NCBI RefSeq assembly: GCF_900142525.1
Contig: NZ_FRBD01000004.1
Coordinates: forward strand, 176,858 to 240,857
DNA length: 64,000 nt
Reading direction: 5' to 3'
From: Xylanibacter ruminicola
Lineage (GTDB): Bacteria > Bacteroidota > Bacteroidia > Bacteroidales > Bacteroidaceae
This document shows, piece by piece, positions 18,356 to 26,804 of the stretch (position 1 is its first letter; each line of letters starts with the position of its first letter). Under the pieces are notes generated by a model. The model saw only the letters and a program-made list of their open reading frames with translations. It was not told where the DNA came from and searched no databases. The position numbers were made by a program, and so were the translations under genes.

Positions 18356-19129
18356 ATGAAACAGAAGCTCACTATTGTAAAAGTAGGAGGAGCCGTAGTC
18401 GAAGACGAGACTCAGCTCACCCTGCTTTTAAGGGATTTTAGCGCCATAAGTGGGCACAAGGTATTGATTCATGGTGGTGGTCGCCGTGCTACTCAGGTAG
18501 CAGCCAACTTAGGCATAGAGTCGAAGATGGTGGGTGGCCGCCGCATTACCGATGCCGATATGCTCAGCGTGGTAACGATGGTATATGGCGGACTGGTAAA
18601 CAAGAACCTTGTGGCCCGTCTGCAGGCCAACGGTGTTAATGCGCTCGGACTAACTGGTGCCGACATCAATGTCATCCGCAGCCACATGCGCCCCATTAAG
18701 GACGGTATCGACTTTGGTTTTGTAGGCGATGTGGATCAGGCCGACGGCGAGATGCTCTCAAAGCTCATTGAGGCAGGCATCACCCCCGTTATGGCTCCGC
18801 TCACTCACGACGGCCAAGGCCATATACTCAACACCAATGCCGACACCATCGCCAGCGAAACAGCCAAGGCTTTGGCCCCCTACTATGATGTAACACTTAT
18901 CTATAGTTTCGAGAAGAAAGGTGTGCTTAGCAACCCCGATGACGACGACTCTGTCATCCCCTCCATCACCCGCGCCGACTTTGAGCGCTACAAGGCCGAT
19001 GGCACCATCAGCGGCGGCATGCTACCTAAAATCGAGAATGCTCTAAGTGCCATCGATGCAGGTGTAAATAGAGTGATTATTACCCTTGCCACAGCCATCG
19101 ACGGCCAAAGTGGCACAATTATTTCATAA
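18356..19129 (+). CDS. argB: Acetylglutamate kinase
   Basis: The 257-residue member of the amino-acid kinase family phosphorylates N-acetylglutamate (or N-acetyl/succinyl-ornithine pathway variants) in arginine synthesis. KVGGAVVED near the N-terminus, IHGGGRRAT and NTNADTIASETAKAL are the expected substrate and nucleotide sites. The start codon follows the STAS stop with no gap, so an arginine gene sits inside a signalling operon. Other arg genes are not in the window. Bacteroidota often use succinylated intermediates, so acetyl specificity is assumed, not shown. Confidence 0.92.
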   Translation: MKQKLTIVKVGGAVVEDETQLTLLLRDFSAISGHKVLIHGGGRRATQVAANLGIESKMVGGRRITDADMLSVVTMVYGGLVNKNLVARLQANGVNALGLTGADINVIRSHMRPIKDGIDFGFVGDVDQADGEMLSKLIEAGITPVMAPLTHDGQGHILNTNADTIASETAKALAPYYDVTLIYSFEKKGVLSNPDDDDSVIPSITRADFERYKADGTISGGMLPKIENALSAIDAGVNRVIITLATAIDGQSGTIIS

Positions 19130-19187
19130 TTTTTTTGTTTTACTTGTAACATTTGCCCCAGGCTATTCGTCATATAATAAGAAGAGG

Positions 19188-19706
19188 ATGAAAAAGATTA
19201 GTTTCCAAAACGACATCTTGCCCCTGAAGAACGAGCTCTATAGGCTTGCACTTCGAGTCACCCTCAACCCTGCAGAGGCAGAGGATGTAGTACAAGACAC
19301 GATGATCAAGGTGTGGAACCGCCGCGAACAGTGGGACGAGATAGAATCCATCGAAGCTTTCTGCCTCACCATCTGCCGAAACCTATCTCTGGATAGGATG
19401 CGCAAGCTGGAAAACCAGAACCAGAGCCTTGAGGAGGGCGAGCATGATTCGCCCGACCACAGCTACTCCTCCAATCCTGAGGAACAGGCTATGCAGCGCG
19501 ACCGAGTTGAGCTGATACGCCGATTAATAAGCGAGCTGCCCGAGAAACAACGTAGTGCCATGCACCTGCGAGAATTTGAAGGCAAAAGTTACAAAGAAAT
19601 AGCGTCGATCATGGCTATAAGCGAAGAACAGGTGAAAGTAAACATCTTCCGAGCCCGACAAGCCATCCGACAAAAATATATAAAATCAGAGAAATATGGA
19701 CTATAA
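19188..19706 (+). CDS. ECF-type RNA polymerase sigma factor
   Basis: The protein has 172 residues. Sigma region 2 is visible as ELYRLALRVTLNPAEAEDVV with QDTMIKVWNRREQW. Region 4 has LPEKQRSAMHLREFEGKSYK and a helix-turn-helix ending in VNIFRARQAIRQ. The frame is open back to 19086, but that part overlaps argB; the ATG at 19188, preceded by GAAGAGG, starts the domain. The next gene overlaps its 3' end by 11 bases and encodes a likely membrane anti-sigma protein, the usual ECF arrangement. The target regulon is unknown. Confidence 0.9.
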   Translation: MKKISFQNDILPLKNELYRLALRVTLNPAEAEDVVQDTMIKVWNRREQWDEIESIEAFCLTICRNLSLDRMRKLENQNQSLEEGEHDSPDHSYSSNPEEQAMQRDRVELIRRLISELPEKQRSAMHLREFEGKSYKEIASIMAISEEQVKVNIFRARQAIRQKYIKSEKYGL

Positions 19707-20172
19707 GTACATCGAACAGTTGCTGGAGCGTTATTGGCAGTGTGAAACCACACTCCAGGAAGAGGCTATCTTGCGCACATTCTTCAGCCAGGAGGATGTT
19801 CCTGCCCAGCTAGAGCAGTACAAGGCTCTGTTTGCTGCCCAGCAGCATCAGGAGGTTCTTGGCGATGACTTCGATGCCCGTATTCTAGCAATGGTGGGTC
19901 AGGAGGAGGAAGAATCCAAGGCCAAGGTTGTAACCCTTACCTCGCGCCTCATGCCTCTGTTCCGTGCTGCTGCCGTAGTAGCCATCGTCCTCACCCTTGG
20001 CAATGCCGCTCAGGCACCATGGGATCGTGGATGGGACGACCCGAAGGATGCTTATGCTAAGTTCCAGCAGATGCACGAGGCCGACTCTGTCAACTCTCTC
20101 GGAACCATTCAGGCCGAGAACTTTGCCGACACAGTGAAGGTAACGAAAGATGCTCCCACCATTATTGAGTAA
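19696..20172 (+). CDS. Probable single-span membrane anti-sigma factor
   Basis: This 158-residue protein has an acidic, helical N-terminal 65 residues (LLERYWQCETTLQEEAILRT), a central membrane span (about residues 83-103, LMPLFRAAAVVAIVLTLGNA) and a short outer tail. Size, topology and the 11-base overlap with the ECF sigma gene are those of a cognate anti-sigma protein, although no zinc-binding ZAS motif is present. Relatives in Prevotella carry uninformative or misleading names. The function is inferred from context rather than from a recognised domain. Confidence 0.6.
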   Translation: MDYKYIEQLLERYWQCETTLQEEAILRTFFSQEDVPAQLEQYKALFAAQQHQEVLGDDFDARILAMVGQEEEESKAKVVTLTSRLMPLFRAAAVVAIVLTLGNAAQAPWDRGWDDPKDAYAKFQQMHEADSVNSLGTIQAENFADTVKVTKDAPTIIE

Positions 20173-20280
20173 GATATTTTTTTCTATGCTTTCTTTATAA
20201 TAAAACAAGTAAAACAAAAAACGAAGAAACTGTGAAGTTTCGTTTCTCTCAAATTTTCAGGAAATACTAACGCTGAAGTA

Positions 20281-20313
20281 AAGGCTGCCTCCGAACGCAT
20301 CGGGAGCAGCCTT
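20281..20313. terminator. Bidirectional hairpin terminator
   Basis: Stem AAGGCTG (20281-20287) with CAGCCTT (20307-20313), extended inside by CTCCGA paired with TCGGGAG. It lies between the convergent genes ending at 20172 (+) and 20382 (-). A weaker hairpin (AAACT-GTGA-AGTTT, about 20227-20240) lies closer to the anti-sigma gene. Confidence 0.65.
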
Positions 20314-20338
20314 CTTCAATTCTATTCCCCCAATATTT

Positions 20339-20359
20339 CCCCTCCTGAGGTAGGAGGGG
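20339..20359. repeat. Perfect 8-bp GC hairpin, dispersed-repeat-like
   Basis: CCCCTCCT, loop GAGGT, AGGAGGGG. It is followed by GACAGGGGTGG. The purine-rich text resembles a short intergenic repeat seen in many Bacteroidota genomes (from memory). It could also terminate the CPBP protease gene. Confidence 0.45.
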
Positions 20360-20381
20360 ACAGGGGTGGTCTAATCAAGGG

Positions 20382-21161
20382 CTATGCCTTTTTCATCCTC
20401 AAATTCAACTGATAAATCGCCGGCACGAACATCAACAGCGAGCACCCTATCGCCATCATCACGCGGGCATCGCTGCCAAACATCTGCAACAAGGTAATGT
20501 CGCCCTTGCTGGCAGGGTCGATAGCCATCATCACATGACCGACACCAAAGGCCACCGAGTTGTTCACCCAGTGCACCATCACGCCAGGCAGAATGCTGCC
20601 ACTGCGATAATAGAGCCAACCCAGCAGCAGGCCTGCCAGGAAAGCATGCGGCATCTGAGCCGGATTAGCATGTATCAGCGCAAACAGTACAGCCGATATA
20701 GTGATACCCACCCAGTGATTCTCGTTCCACTTCAGCAGCTCGCGTAGCACGGCGCCGCGTATGGCCAGCTCCTCTACAAACGGGGCAGCCAGTCCTATCA
20801 CCACGTAGCCCCATGGATTCTTCATCAGCCCAACAAACAAGTCCTCAGCCCAGTTGGGCAGTTCGGGCATCGACTCCTGTAGCCACTGCGATGGCACCAG
20901 CATGCCAATAGAAGCCACGCAACACCAAAGCAGCACCGACCAGGGGCGCGTACGTATCCAATTAGGCGAAACCACGCTCCACTTCAGTTTCAGGAACAAT
21001 GCGATAACCACGATATCTGTTACCACCGATGCTACTATCAGGCAGGGCACGCTGCTTTGAGGCTCTTCGTGCGTTACAATCTTCCAAACGGCCATCACAA
21101 TAGCCCCTATCACCATCTGGATGGCGGCGAAAATGATGGTATAAAATAATGCTTTCTTCAT
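20382..21161 (-). CDS. CPBP-family intramembrane glutamic protease
   Basis: The 259-residue protein has about seven or eight membrane spans. The three CPBP motifs are present: EELAIRG (EExxxR), then LFALIHANP with its conserved His, then PGVMVHWVNNS. CPBP/Abi proteins are membrane-embedded glutamate proteases related to CAAX prenyl protease 2 (Rce1); bacterial members act in bacteriocin immunity or protein turnover, mostly with unknown substrates. The ATG overlaps the ribF stop by 4 bases, so it is translated from the ribF message. Nothing nearby suggests a peptide bacteriocin. Confidence 0.85.
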   Translation of the reverse strand: MKKALFYTIIFAAIQMVIGAIVMAVWKIVTHEEPQSSVPCLIVASVVTDIVVIALFLKLKWSVVSPNWIRTRPWSVLLWCCVASIGMLVPSQWLQESMPELPNWAEDLFVGLMKNPWGYVVIGLAAPFVEELAIRGAVLRELLKWNENHWVGITISAVLFALIHANPAQMPHAFLAGLLLGWLYYRSGSILPGVMVHWVNNSVAFGVGHVMMAIDPASKGDITLLQMFGSDARVMMAIGCSLLMFVPAIYQLNLRMKKA

Positions 21162-22099
21162 TTCATATTGAGTATTTGTTCTACTTGTTTCTTGTCTTCC
21201 TCTAGCTGAGCCTTCAGCGTCTCCGGATTGTCAAATCGGCGTTCCTCGCGTATTCTTTCAATAAAGAACACCACTATCTCATGGCCGTACAGGTCGCCCT
21301 CAAAGTCAAAAATGTTCACCTCCAGCGTCTGTTTCTTGCCATTAAACGTGGGCCTTGTGCCTATGTTCATCATGCCATTCCTTATAACTCCGTAGCCCAG
21401 TATAGCCCTCACTGCATAAACGCCCGATGCTGGTATCAGCTGATTGGGGTCCGAAGGCTCCAGGTTAGCCGTTGGGAATCCCAGTGTGCTTCCTATGTGC
21501 TCACCAGGTTTCACTACGCCAAACACGCTATATTCACGCTTGAGTAAAGTTCCAGCAACTCTCACATCACCCTCTTCGGCTAGCAGCCGGCGTATCAGCG
21601 ATGAGCTCACAGGCTCGTCAAAACCTTCCACCTGCAGCGACGAGCCTTGTAGCACCTCTATACCCATCTCGCGGCCATACTCCACGTAATCATCGAATGT
21701 ATCTGTGCGGCCGCGGCCAAACCTATTATCGTAGCCTAGTCGCAACAGCTTCACGTTCAGTTTGTCCTTCAATATCTGCTGCATAAAGTCGCGTGCTGAC
21801 AGCTGTGCCAGTTCCATAGTAAACGGCAGCACAACCAAATAGTCTATGTCACAGTCCGAAAGAAGTAATTCTTTATCCTCCTGCCTGGTAAGCAGCTGCG
21901 GCTTATAGTTGGCATCAAACAATTGGCGTGGTTGACGATCGAATGTAATCACCATCGATTTATACCCTGCCTGCTGGGCATCTATTATCATCTGCTGTAT
22001 GATATGTCGATGGCCTACATGCACCCCATCGAAGACGCCTATGGTAGCTGCGCACTCCGATGGTATACTTATCTGATTAATATCGTATATTTTCTCCAT
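21158..22099 (-). CDS. ribF: Bifunctional riboflavin kinase / FAD synthetase
   Basis: The 313-residue enzyme makes FMN and FAD. The N-terminal nucleotidyltransferase domain has TIGVFDGVHVGHRHI, and YDNRFGRGRTD follows. The C-terminal flavokinase domain begins at GEHIGSTLGFPTANL and contains MNIGTRPTFNG. A TTG at 22120 would add seven codons but overlaps the TAACTTTG promoter box at 22108-22115. The ATG at 22099 is therefore the start. Confidence 0.95.
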   Translation of the reverse strand: MEKIYDINQISIPSECAATIGVFDGVHVGHRHIIQQMIIDAQQAGYKSMVITFDRQPRQLFDANYKPQLLTRQEDKELLLSDCDIDYLVVLPFTMELAQLSARDFMQQILKDKLNVKLLRLGYDNRFGRGRTDTFDDYVEYGREMGIEVLQGSSLQVEGFDEPVSSSLIRRLLAEEGDVRVAGTLLKREYSVFGVVKPGEHIGSTLGFPTANLEPSDPNQLIPASGVYAVRAILGYGVIRNGMMNIGTRPTFNGKKQTLEVNIFDFEGDLYGHEIVVFFIERIREERRFDNPETLKAQLEEDKKQVEQILNMK

Positions 22100-22107
22100 T
22101 TGGGGTG

Positions 22108-22115
22108 CAAAGTTA
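22108..22115 (-). promoter_or_regulatory. -7 promoter box for ribF
   Basis: Minus strand TAACTTTG, 9 bases before the ATG at 22099, implying a very short or absent leader. Confidence 0.55.
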
Positions 22116-22175
22116 GCCAAAAATCTGCAATTCTGCCCCGCGATACAAACATTTTTAGTTATTTCCTCTTAAAAA

Positions 22176-22207
22176 TTTGGATATTTAAAGAATTCTGTTT
22201 ACCTTTG
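22176..22207 (+). promoter_or_regulatory. Promoter of tRNA-Met
   Basis: TTTG (22176-22179), a 20-base spacer, then TACCTTTG (22200-22207), 24 bases before the first tRNA base. Both boxes and spacing fit the Bacteroidota consensus. Confidence 0.75.
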
Positions 22208-22231
22208 CAGCCGCAAAACGTAAATTGCATC

Positions 22232-22308
22232 GGACTTGTAGCTCAGTTGGTTAGAGCAACAGACTCATAATCTGGAGGTCCCTGGTTCAAGCCCAGGCTG
22301 GTCCACCA
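22232..22308 (+). tRNA. tRNA-Met (anticodon CAT)
   Basis: A complete cloverleaf of 77 bases including an encoded CCA end. The D-stem is GCTC/GAGC, the anticodon loop CTCATAA has CAT at 22266-22268, and the T-arm is CCTGG-TTCAAGC-CCAGG. A G1:C72 pair argues against initiator tRNA, so it is elongator Met, or the CAT tRNA-Ile whose C34 becomes lysidine. Two non-pairs are visible (T6 against T67 in the acceptor stem and A27 against G43). A strong promoter and terminator flank it. Confidence 0.93.
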
Positions 22309-22312
22309 CGAA

Positions 22313-22348
22313 GTCTCAAGGTTAAACTTGAGGCTTTTTTGTTTTTAA
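22313..22348 (+). terminator. Rho-independent terminator of tRNA-Met
   Basis: An 8-bp stem GTCTCAAG (22313-22320) with CTTGAGGC (22327-22334), loop GTTAAA, followed directly by TTTTTTGTTTTT. Confidence 0.88.
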
Positions 22349-22398
22349 TGATTCCCAAACTCTTTCTCTCCAAACTCAGATGCTATCGGATACACGAT

Positions 22399-22453
22399 GG
22401 ACATGTGGCGGACATACGATGGACATTTGAGGGACATTTGAGGGACATTTACT
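22399..22453 (+). repeat. Five direct 11-bp iterons (GGACATNNNNN)
   Basis: GGACAT recurs at 22399, 22410, 22421, 22432 and 22443, an exact 11-base period, so the copies lie on one face of the helix. The last three spacers read TTGAG, TTGAG, TTACT. The array begins about 90 bases after the tRNA end, in a gene-free gap of 352 bases (22309-22660) between tRNA-Met and the TonB receptor gene. Arm-type integrase sites or replication iterons have this form. Confidence 0.75.
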
Positions 22454-22589
22454 AAAATGGCCCGTGTCCCATGCAGCTCGTAGTGCCCAATGCAGCATCA
22501 ATAGCCGAAGCAATAGCCGCAATCATCTGCACGATAAAATTATAGGTTTCACTCTAAAGTAAAACTTTGTTAAAAATTTCGTTTCTCAT
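22452..22589 (-). pseudogene. Remnant of a 'smalltalk'-type small protein gene
   Basis: On the minus strand residues SETYNFIVQMIAAIASA then IDAALGTTSCMGHGPF run to a TAG at 22452-22454. This matches the 'smalltalk protein' family, about 30 residues with a charged/aromatic start, a hydrophobic IATAIATTLG-like core and a final SCM. An in-frame TAG (22554-22556) lies just before the Ser codon, and the only upstream ATG (22587-22589) is eleven codons away on the far side of it, so no normal start exists. Intact relatives usually sit beside HU-like and N-acetylmuramoyl-amidase genes on mobile cassettes (from memory); neither is here. It looks like a leftover of such a cassette. Confidence 0.55.
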
Positions 22590-22601
22590 ACAGTATTTTA
22601 G

Positions 22602-22609
22602 TATTTTTG
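22602..22609 (+). promoter_or_regulatory. -7 promoter box for the TonB receptor operon
   Basis: TATTTTTG lies 51 bases before the ATG at 22661. No convincing -33 element is seen, so regulation by an alternative sigma factor is possible. Confidence 0.45.
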
Positions 22610-22660
22610 CATTCTCTATATGTGTACCTGACCATAAAAAGTTAGAGTTTTATTGAAGAT

Positions 22661-25609
22661 ATGAAAAAATATTTGTTGGTATTGGTCTGTATGATGGCAA
22701 TCGTACGGAGTGTTAGGGCGCAGGAATATTTCTCTGCAGCTGCTGACTTTGCCCGACTGTATCAAGGTGTTGTCGAGCCACAGTATCCATTAGGACTGTG
22801 GCACGACATGCCTTATTACAAAGGTAGCACCGACTTGTGTAAGGGGCGCGTGAGCTATCATGGCGTGGTTTACGAAAACGTAGAGCTACGTTTCGACCTG
22901 TTTGCACAGAGGGTGGTGGTGTTATCGCCCATTGGCAACTACCTCTGTGTGCCCGAAAAGCAGCACATCGACTGGTTTGAGATGGACGGTCACCGATACG
23001 TGCACGATCCGGAGGACAGTCTGCGCTTTGCAGCCCTGCTGAGCGATGGCAGCACCAACGGCGTACGCCTGTATCACTGCGAGTGGAAGGACTACAACGG
23101 CGAAAAGGTGATTGACGGAAAGATATACCTGAAGACGCTGCTTACCAACGATTACTACACGCTTGTTACTCCCGACGGCGAGATGCATCATGTGAAGCGC
23201 GCATCGGATGTGGCCAAGCTGTTTCCCGAACAGAAAAAGCAAATCAAGAGGTTTGCCCGCAAGAATCACCTCTCGTTCATGAAGAGCCATCGCGAGCGCA
23301 GTCTGGCCACACTGGCTGGCAGCATCGAGGGCAAGCCGATAGCCGAGAACAAGCCTGCTACAGCTGCACAGCAAGCCACCCCAAGCACCACACAGCCTGC
23401 TGCACCCGCCCAACTCATCGACGAGAAGTCGCTCATAGCCGGCATCCCCGTTCTCGACAACGACTCGGTGGCCACATCGGTTACATCGTCGAGAACAAAG
23501 GTATATATCGTGCCAGGCGTGAAGAAGGCAAAGGCAAGCATTGCCGACGACCAAGAGCTGGCCGAGATTGTGGTTGTGGGCGGCCGACAGAGTGCCGTGA
23601 ACAACATGATGATAGGCTCGGAGAAGTTCAAGCCCCAGATACTGAAGAACATCCCATCGGCCTTTGGTGAATCGGACATCATGAAGATAGCCCTCACCCT
23701 GCCGGGTGTTACCAGCGTGGGCGAGGCATCGAGCGGATATAATGTGCGCGGCGGTGCTACCGATCAGAACCTGATACTATTTAACGGCGGCACGGTTTAC
23801 AACCCCTCGCACCTGTTCGGACTATTCACATCGTTCAACTCGGATGCCGTAGAGGATGTGGAGCTGTTCAAGTCGAGCATCCCGGTAGAATACGGCGGCC
23901 GCATCAGCAGCGTACTGAAGGTGAACTCGAAAGAGGCCAACATGCAGAAGCTGACGGGCTCGGCCAGCATAGGCGCCCTGACCAGCAAGGCCAATCTGGA
24001 GATACCTATCGTGAAGGACCACGTATCGCTGCTACTGAACGGACGAACCACGTATAGCGACTGGATTCTGAAGCAGCTGCCCGAAGATAGTGGCTACAAG
24101 AACGGTAATGCCAACTTCTATGATTTCGGTGGCGTGCTGACGTGGAAGATAAACAGCATGCACCGCCTGAAGGTGTTCGGCTATTGGAGCTACGACAAGT
24201 TCTCGTTCAGCTCGGACGACAACTACGGCTACAAAAACCGCAACATATCGGCCGAGTGGCGATCGATACTGAACGAAAAGATAACTGCCACATTCTCGGC
24301 CGGGCTCGACCACTACGACTATTTTAACGAAGACAGATACGTGCCCTCGATGGCCGCCCGACTGAGTTTCGGCATCGACCAGCTGTGGGCCAAGCTGAAT
24401 ATACGTCACCGCCTGTCGGAAAAAGAGGTGCTTACCTACGGACTCTCAACGCAGCACTACAATGTGCAGGCTGGTAAATACGAGCCCGTGGGCGAAGAGT
24501 CGTGCATCACCACCGACCAGCTTGAAAAGGAGAAGGCTCTGGAGAGTGCAGCATATATCGACTACGAGCATCAGTTTAACGAGAAGCTGTCTGTATCAGC
24601 CGGACTGCGCTATTCTATGTTCAATGCCCTCGGTCCGCGCAACGTGAACTATTACGACGCCAACGAGTTGCCATCGGAAAAGACGCTGCTGGAAACACGC
24701 CACGAATCGGGCATCATCAAAACCTATCACGCCCCCGAAATCCGTCTGTCGGCCAAGTATTTGCTGCAGGACAACCTCTCGCTGAAGGCTGGTTTCAACA
24801 CCATGCACCAATATATCCACAAAGTGTCGAACACCTTAATTATGTCGCCTACCGACATCTGGAAGCTGTCAGACCTCAACATCAAGCCCCAGACTGGTTG
24901 GCAGGCTGCTGCAGGTATCTATCACGAAACAGCCAATAAGAACTACGAGTTCTCGGCTGAGGTGTACTACAAGCACATTAGCGACTACCTGAACTATCGC
25001 AGCTCGGCTGTACTCCTGATGAACCACCACCTAGAAACAGACGTCATCTCGACCAAGGGAAAGGCCTACGGTATAGAACTGCAGGCCAAGAAACCACTGG
25101 GCAAGCTGAACGGATGGGTGAACTACACCTACTCGCGCTCGTTGCTGAAACAGGATGACAGCCGAGTGGCCATGCCTCTGAACAACGGAGAATGGTATCC
25201 AGCCGAATATGACCGGCCGCACGAGGTGAAGGCTGTGCTGAACTACAAGTTTACCGAGAGATACAGTTTCTCGAGCAACTTCAACTACGCCACAGGCCGC
25301 CCCACCACGGTGCCTGCCGGCAAATACTACGACACGTATAATCACAGATACATGCCATACTATACCGACCGCAACAAATTCCGCATACCCGACTATATGC
25401 GCCTGGACCTTGCGTTCAATATTGAGCCTACCCACAAGCTTACAAGCTTCTTCCACACATCGTTCTCAATAGGTGTATACAACGCCCTTGCACGCAAGAA
25501 TGCATATACCATCTATTATGTGTCCGACGGGAATAAGATACAGGGTTACAAGCTCTCGGTGTTTGGCACAGCTATCCCTTATGTTTCACTTAACATTCGA
25601 TTCAACTAA
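22661..25609 (+). CDS. TonB-dependent outer-membrane receptor with atypical N-terminal domain
   Basis: This 982-residue protein has a signal peptide (RSVRAQ). In place of the usual carboxypeptidase-regulatory-like domain, residues 25-200 form a domain with KGRVSYHGVVYENVELRFD, then a basic segment and a Pro/Ala/Thr/Gln-rich linker (about 225-255). The TonB box region is ELAEIVVVGGRQS. The plug has ASSGYNVRGGATDQNLILFN and PVEYGGRISSVLKVNS, followed by a beta-barrel ending in an aromatic strand (SLNIRFN). It heads an operon with a DUF4249 lipoprotein, an MG2/plug-like protein and an M16 peptidase. DUF4249 commonly stands next to such receptors in place of SusD. The transported substrate is unknown; the peptidase suggests peptides. 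Confidence 0.88.
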   Translation: MKKYLLVLVCMMAIVRSVRAQEYFSAAADFARLYQGVVEPQYPLGLWHDMPYYKGSTDLCKGRVSYHGVVYENVELRFDLFAQRVVVLSPIGNYLCVPEKQHIDWFEMDGHRYVHDPEDSLRFAALLSDGSTNGVRLYHCEWKDYNGEKVIDGKIYLKTLLTNDYYTLVTPDGEMHHVKRASDVAKLFPEQKKQIKRFARKNHLSFMKSHRERSLATLAGSIEGKPIAENKPATAAQQATPSTTQPAAPAQLIDEKSLIAGIPVLDNDSVATSVTSSRTKVYIVPGVKKAKASIADDQELAEIVVVGGRQSAVNNMMIGSEKFKPQILKNIPSAFGESDIMKIALTLPGVTSVGEASSGYNVRGGATDQNLILFNGGTVYNPSHLFGLFTSFNSDAVEDVELFKSSIPVEYGGRISSVLKVNSKEANMQKLTGSASIGALTSKANLEIPIVKDHVSLLLNGRTTYSDWILKQLPEDSGYKNGNANFYDFGGVLTWKINSMHRLKVFGYWSYDKFSFSSDDNYGYKNRNISAEWRSILNEKITATFSAGLDHYDYFNEDRYVPSMAARLSFGIDQLWAKLNIRHRLSEKEVLTYGLSTQHYNVQAGKYEPVGEESCITTDQLEKEKALESAAYIDYEHQFNEKLSVSAGLRYSMFNALGPRNVNYYDANELPSEKTLLETRHESGIIKTYHAPEIRLSAKYLLQDNLSLKAGFNTMHQYIHKVSNTLIMSPTDIWKLSDLNIKPQTGWQAAAGIYHETANKNYEFSAEVYYKHISDYLNYRSSAVLLMNHHLETDVISTKGKAYGIELQAKKPLGKLNGWVNYTYSRSLLKQDDSRVAMPLNNGEWYPAEYDRPHEVKAVLNYKFTERYSFSSNFNYATGRPTTVPAGKYYDTYNHRYMPYYTDRNKFRIPDYMRLDLAFNIEPTHKLTSFFHTSFSIGVYNALARKNAYTIYYVSDGNKIQGYKLSVFGTAIPYVSLNIRFN

Positions 25610-25612
25610 GAT

Positions 25613-26803
25613 ATGATGAAACTGAGAAAAACGCTATATACCGCGCTATGCCTCATGGCTGGCTTATGCACGCTGTCGGGCTGTATCGAGGAATTCAATG
25701 CCGAAATTCCTTCAGACGAGACCAATCTGCTGGTTGTAGAAGGCTCCATACGCGCTAATGACTATAATACCTTCATTCTGTCGCGTACACAGACATTAGA
25801 TGATTCGGATGACCGTGTGATTGAAAACAACGCCAGTGTATCCGTTCGCGGCACCGACGGCAGCGAGATTACGGCCTATTTAGTACCATATTCTGATTGT
25901 TACGGATGCTGGATCGACGCTCTGAACTCGAATGTGGAGTATTATCTGCATATTGAGGTAGACGGTGAGGTGTACGAATCGGAGCCTCAGAAACCTATGC
26001 CAACCGAAGGAATATCAGATGTAGCATGTGTGCAGAACACGCCCGAGAGTGACCTCGACATTCTGGTAACGCCTGAAAGCCCCGACGACCCCAGCACCAT
26101 TCATTACTACCAGTGGACATACGAGGAAACCTGGGAGGTTCATCCTGACTATACCACCAACATGTATTATGATGTCAATCTGGGAAAGGGCATCTTTAAG
26201 ATGCACCAGTTTCCTGAGCGCGGATGGATAAACGACACCGGTTCGACCATCATGGTGGGCTCAAGCCGTAATTACGAAAGTCAGCACATTGAGAAACTCA
26301 AACTGTACGACATAGATCGCAGCGACGAGCGCGTACATCACCGCTATAGCGGACTGATTCATCAGCGCGCCATCAGCAAGGCTGAGTACGAATACGAGCT
26401 GGCTCGCCGTCAGGCTGGCGACGAGATGGGCGGCCTGTTCACACCTATGCCATCGGCCCTGCCCACCAATATCCATTGTCTCACATCGAGCAAGCGCGTG
26501 ATAGGATATATAGGCTGCTCGCTGAATACGAGCGCATATCGGTTCTTTATCAATGCCGACGATTACAACATCTACTATCCCTACAAACCAGATATGCGCT
26601 ATTGGGCCATCAACCCCAGCAATGCCCTGTGCTTGCGATTAGTAAACGATGGCATGTACCTGTGTATATGGAAAGACGAGAGACTATCGGGGGGCGAACT
26701 GGAAACCGCCTGGGCATACGAATACCAGCTGGATGTAAGATATAGAGGTGCATACATTTATGAGCCGGATTTCTGGAAACTTGAAGAAAACGTAAGTTAC
26801 TAA
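25613..26803 (+). CDS. DUF4249 lipoprotein, partner of the TonB receptor
   Basis: The 396-residue protein has a signal peptide and lipobox TLSGC (Cys24; the start may be the first or second of two adjacent ATGs). NLLVVEGSIRANDYNTFILS and the following beta-rich domain with ENNASVSVRGTDGSE match DUF4249, a Bacteroidota family found directly downstream of TonB-dependent receptors. By analogy with SusD it is probably a surface lid or binding protein, which is inference. It starts 3 bases after the receptor stop, and the next gene starts 1 base after its own stop. Confidence 0.8.
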   Translation: MMKLRKTLYTALCLMAGLCTLSGCIEEFNAEIPSDETNLLVVEGSIRANDYNTFILSRTQTLDDSDDRVIENNASVSVRGTDGSEITAYLVPYSDCYGCWIDALNSNVEYYLHIEVDGEVYESEPQKPMPTEGISDVACVQNTPESDLDILVTPESPDDPSTIHYYQWTYEETWEVHPDYTTNMYYDVNLGKGIFKMHQFPERGWINDTGSTIMVGSSRNYESQHIEKLKLYDIDRSDERVHHRYSGLIHQRAISKAEYEYELARRQAGDEMGGLFTPMPSALPTNIHCLTSSKRVIGYIGCSLNTSAYRFFINADDYNIYYPYKPDMRYWAINPSNALCLRLVNDGMYLCIWKDERLSGGELETAWAYEYQLDVRYRGAYIYEPDFWKLEENVSY

Positions 26804-26804
26804 A

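Noticed and set aside
20382..21161. Bacteriocin immunity role for the CPBP protease
   Set aside because: No bacteriocin precursor or export genes are nearby; co-translation with ribF gives no support.
22399..22453. CRISPR-like array
   Set aside because: The repeat is 6 conserved bases in an 11-base period, far too short for CRISPR; no cas genes are present.
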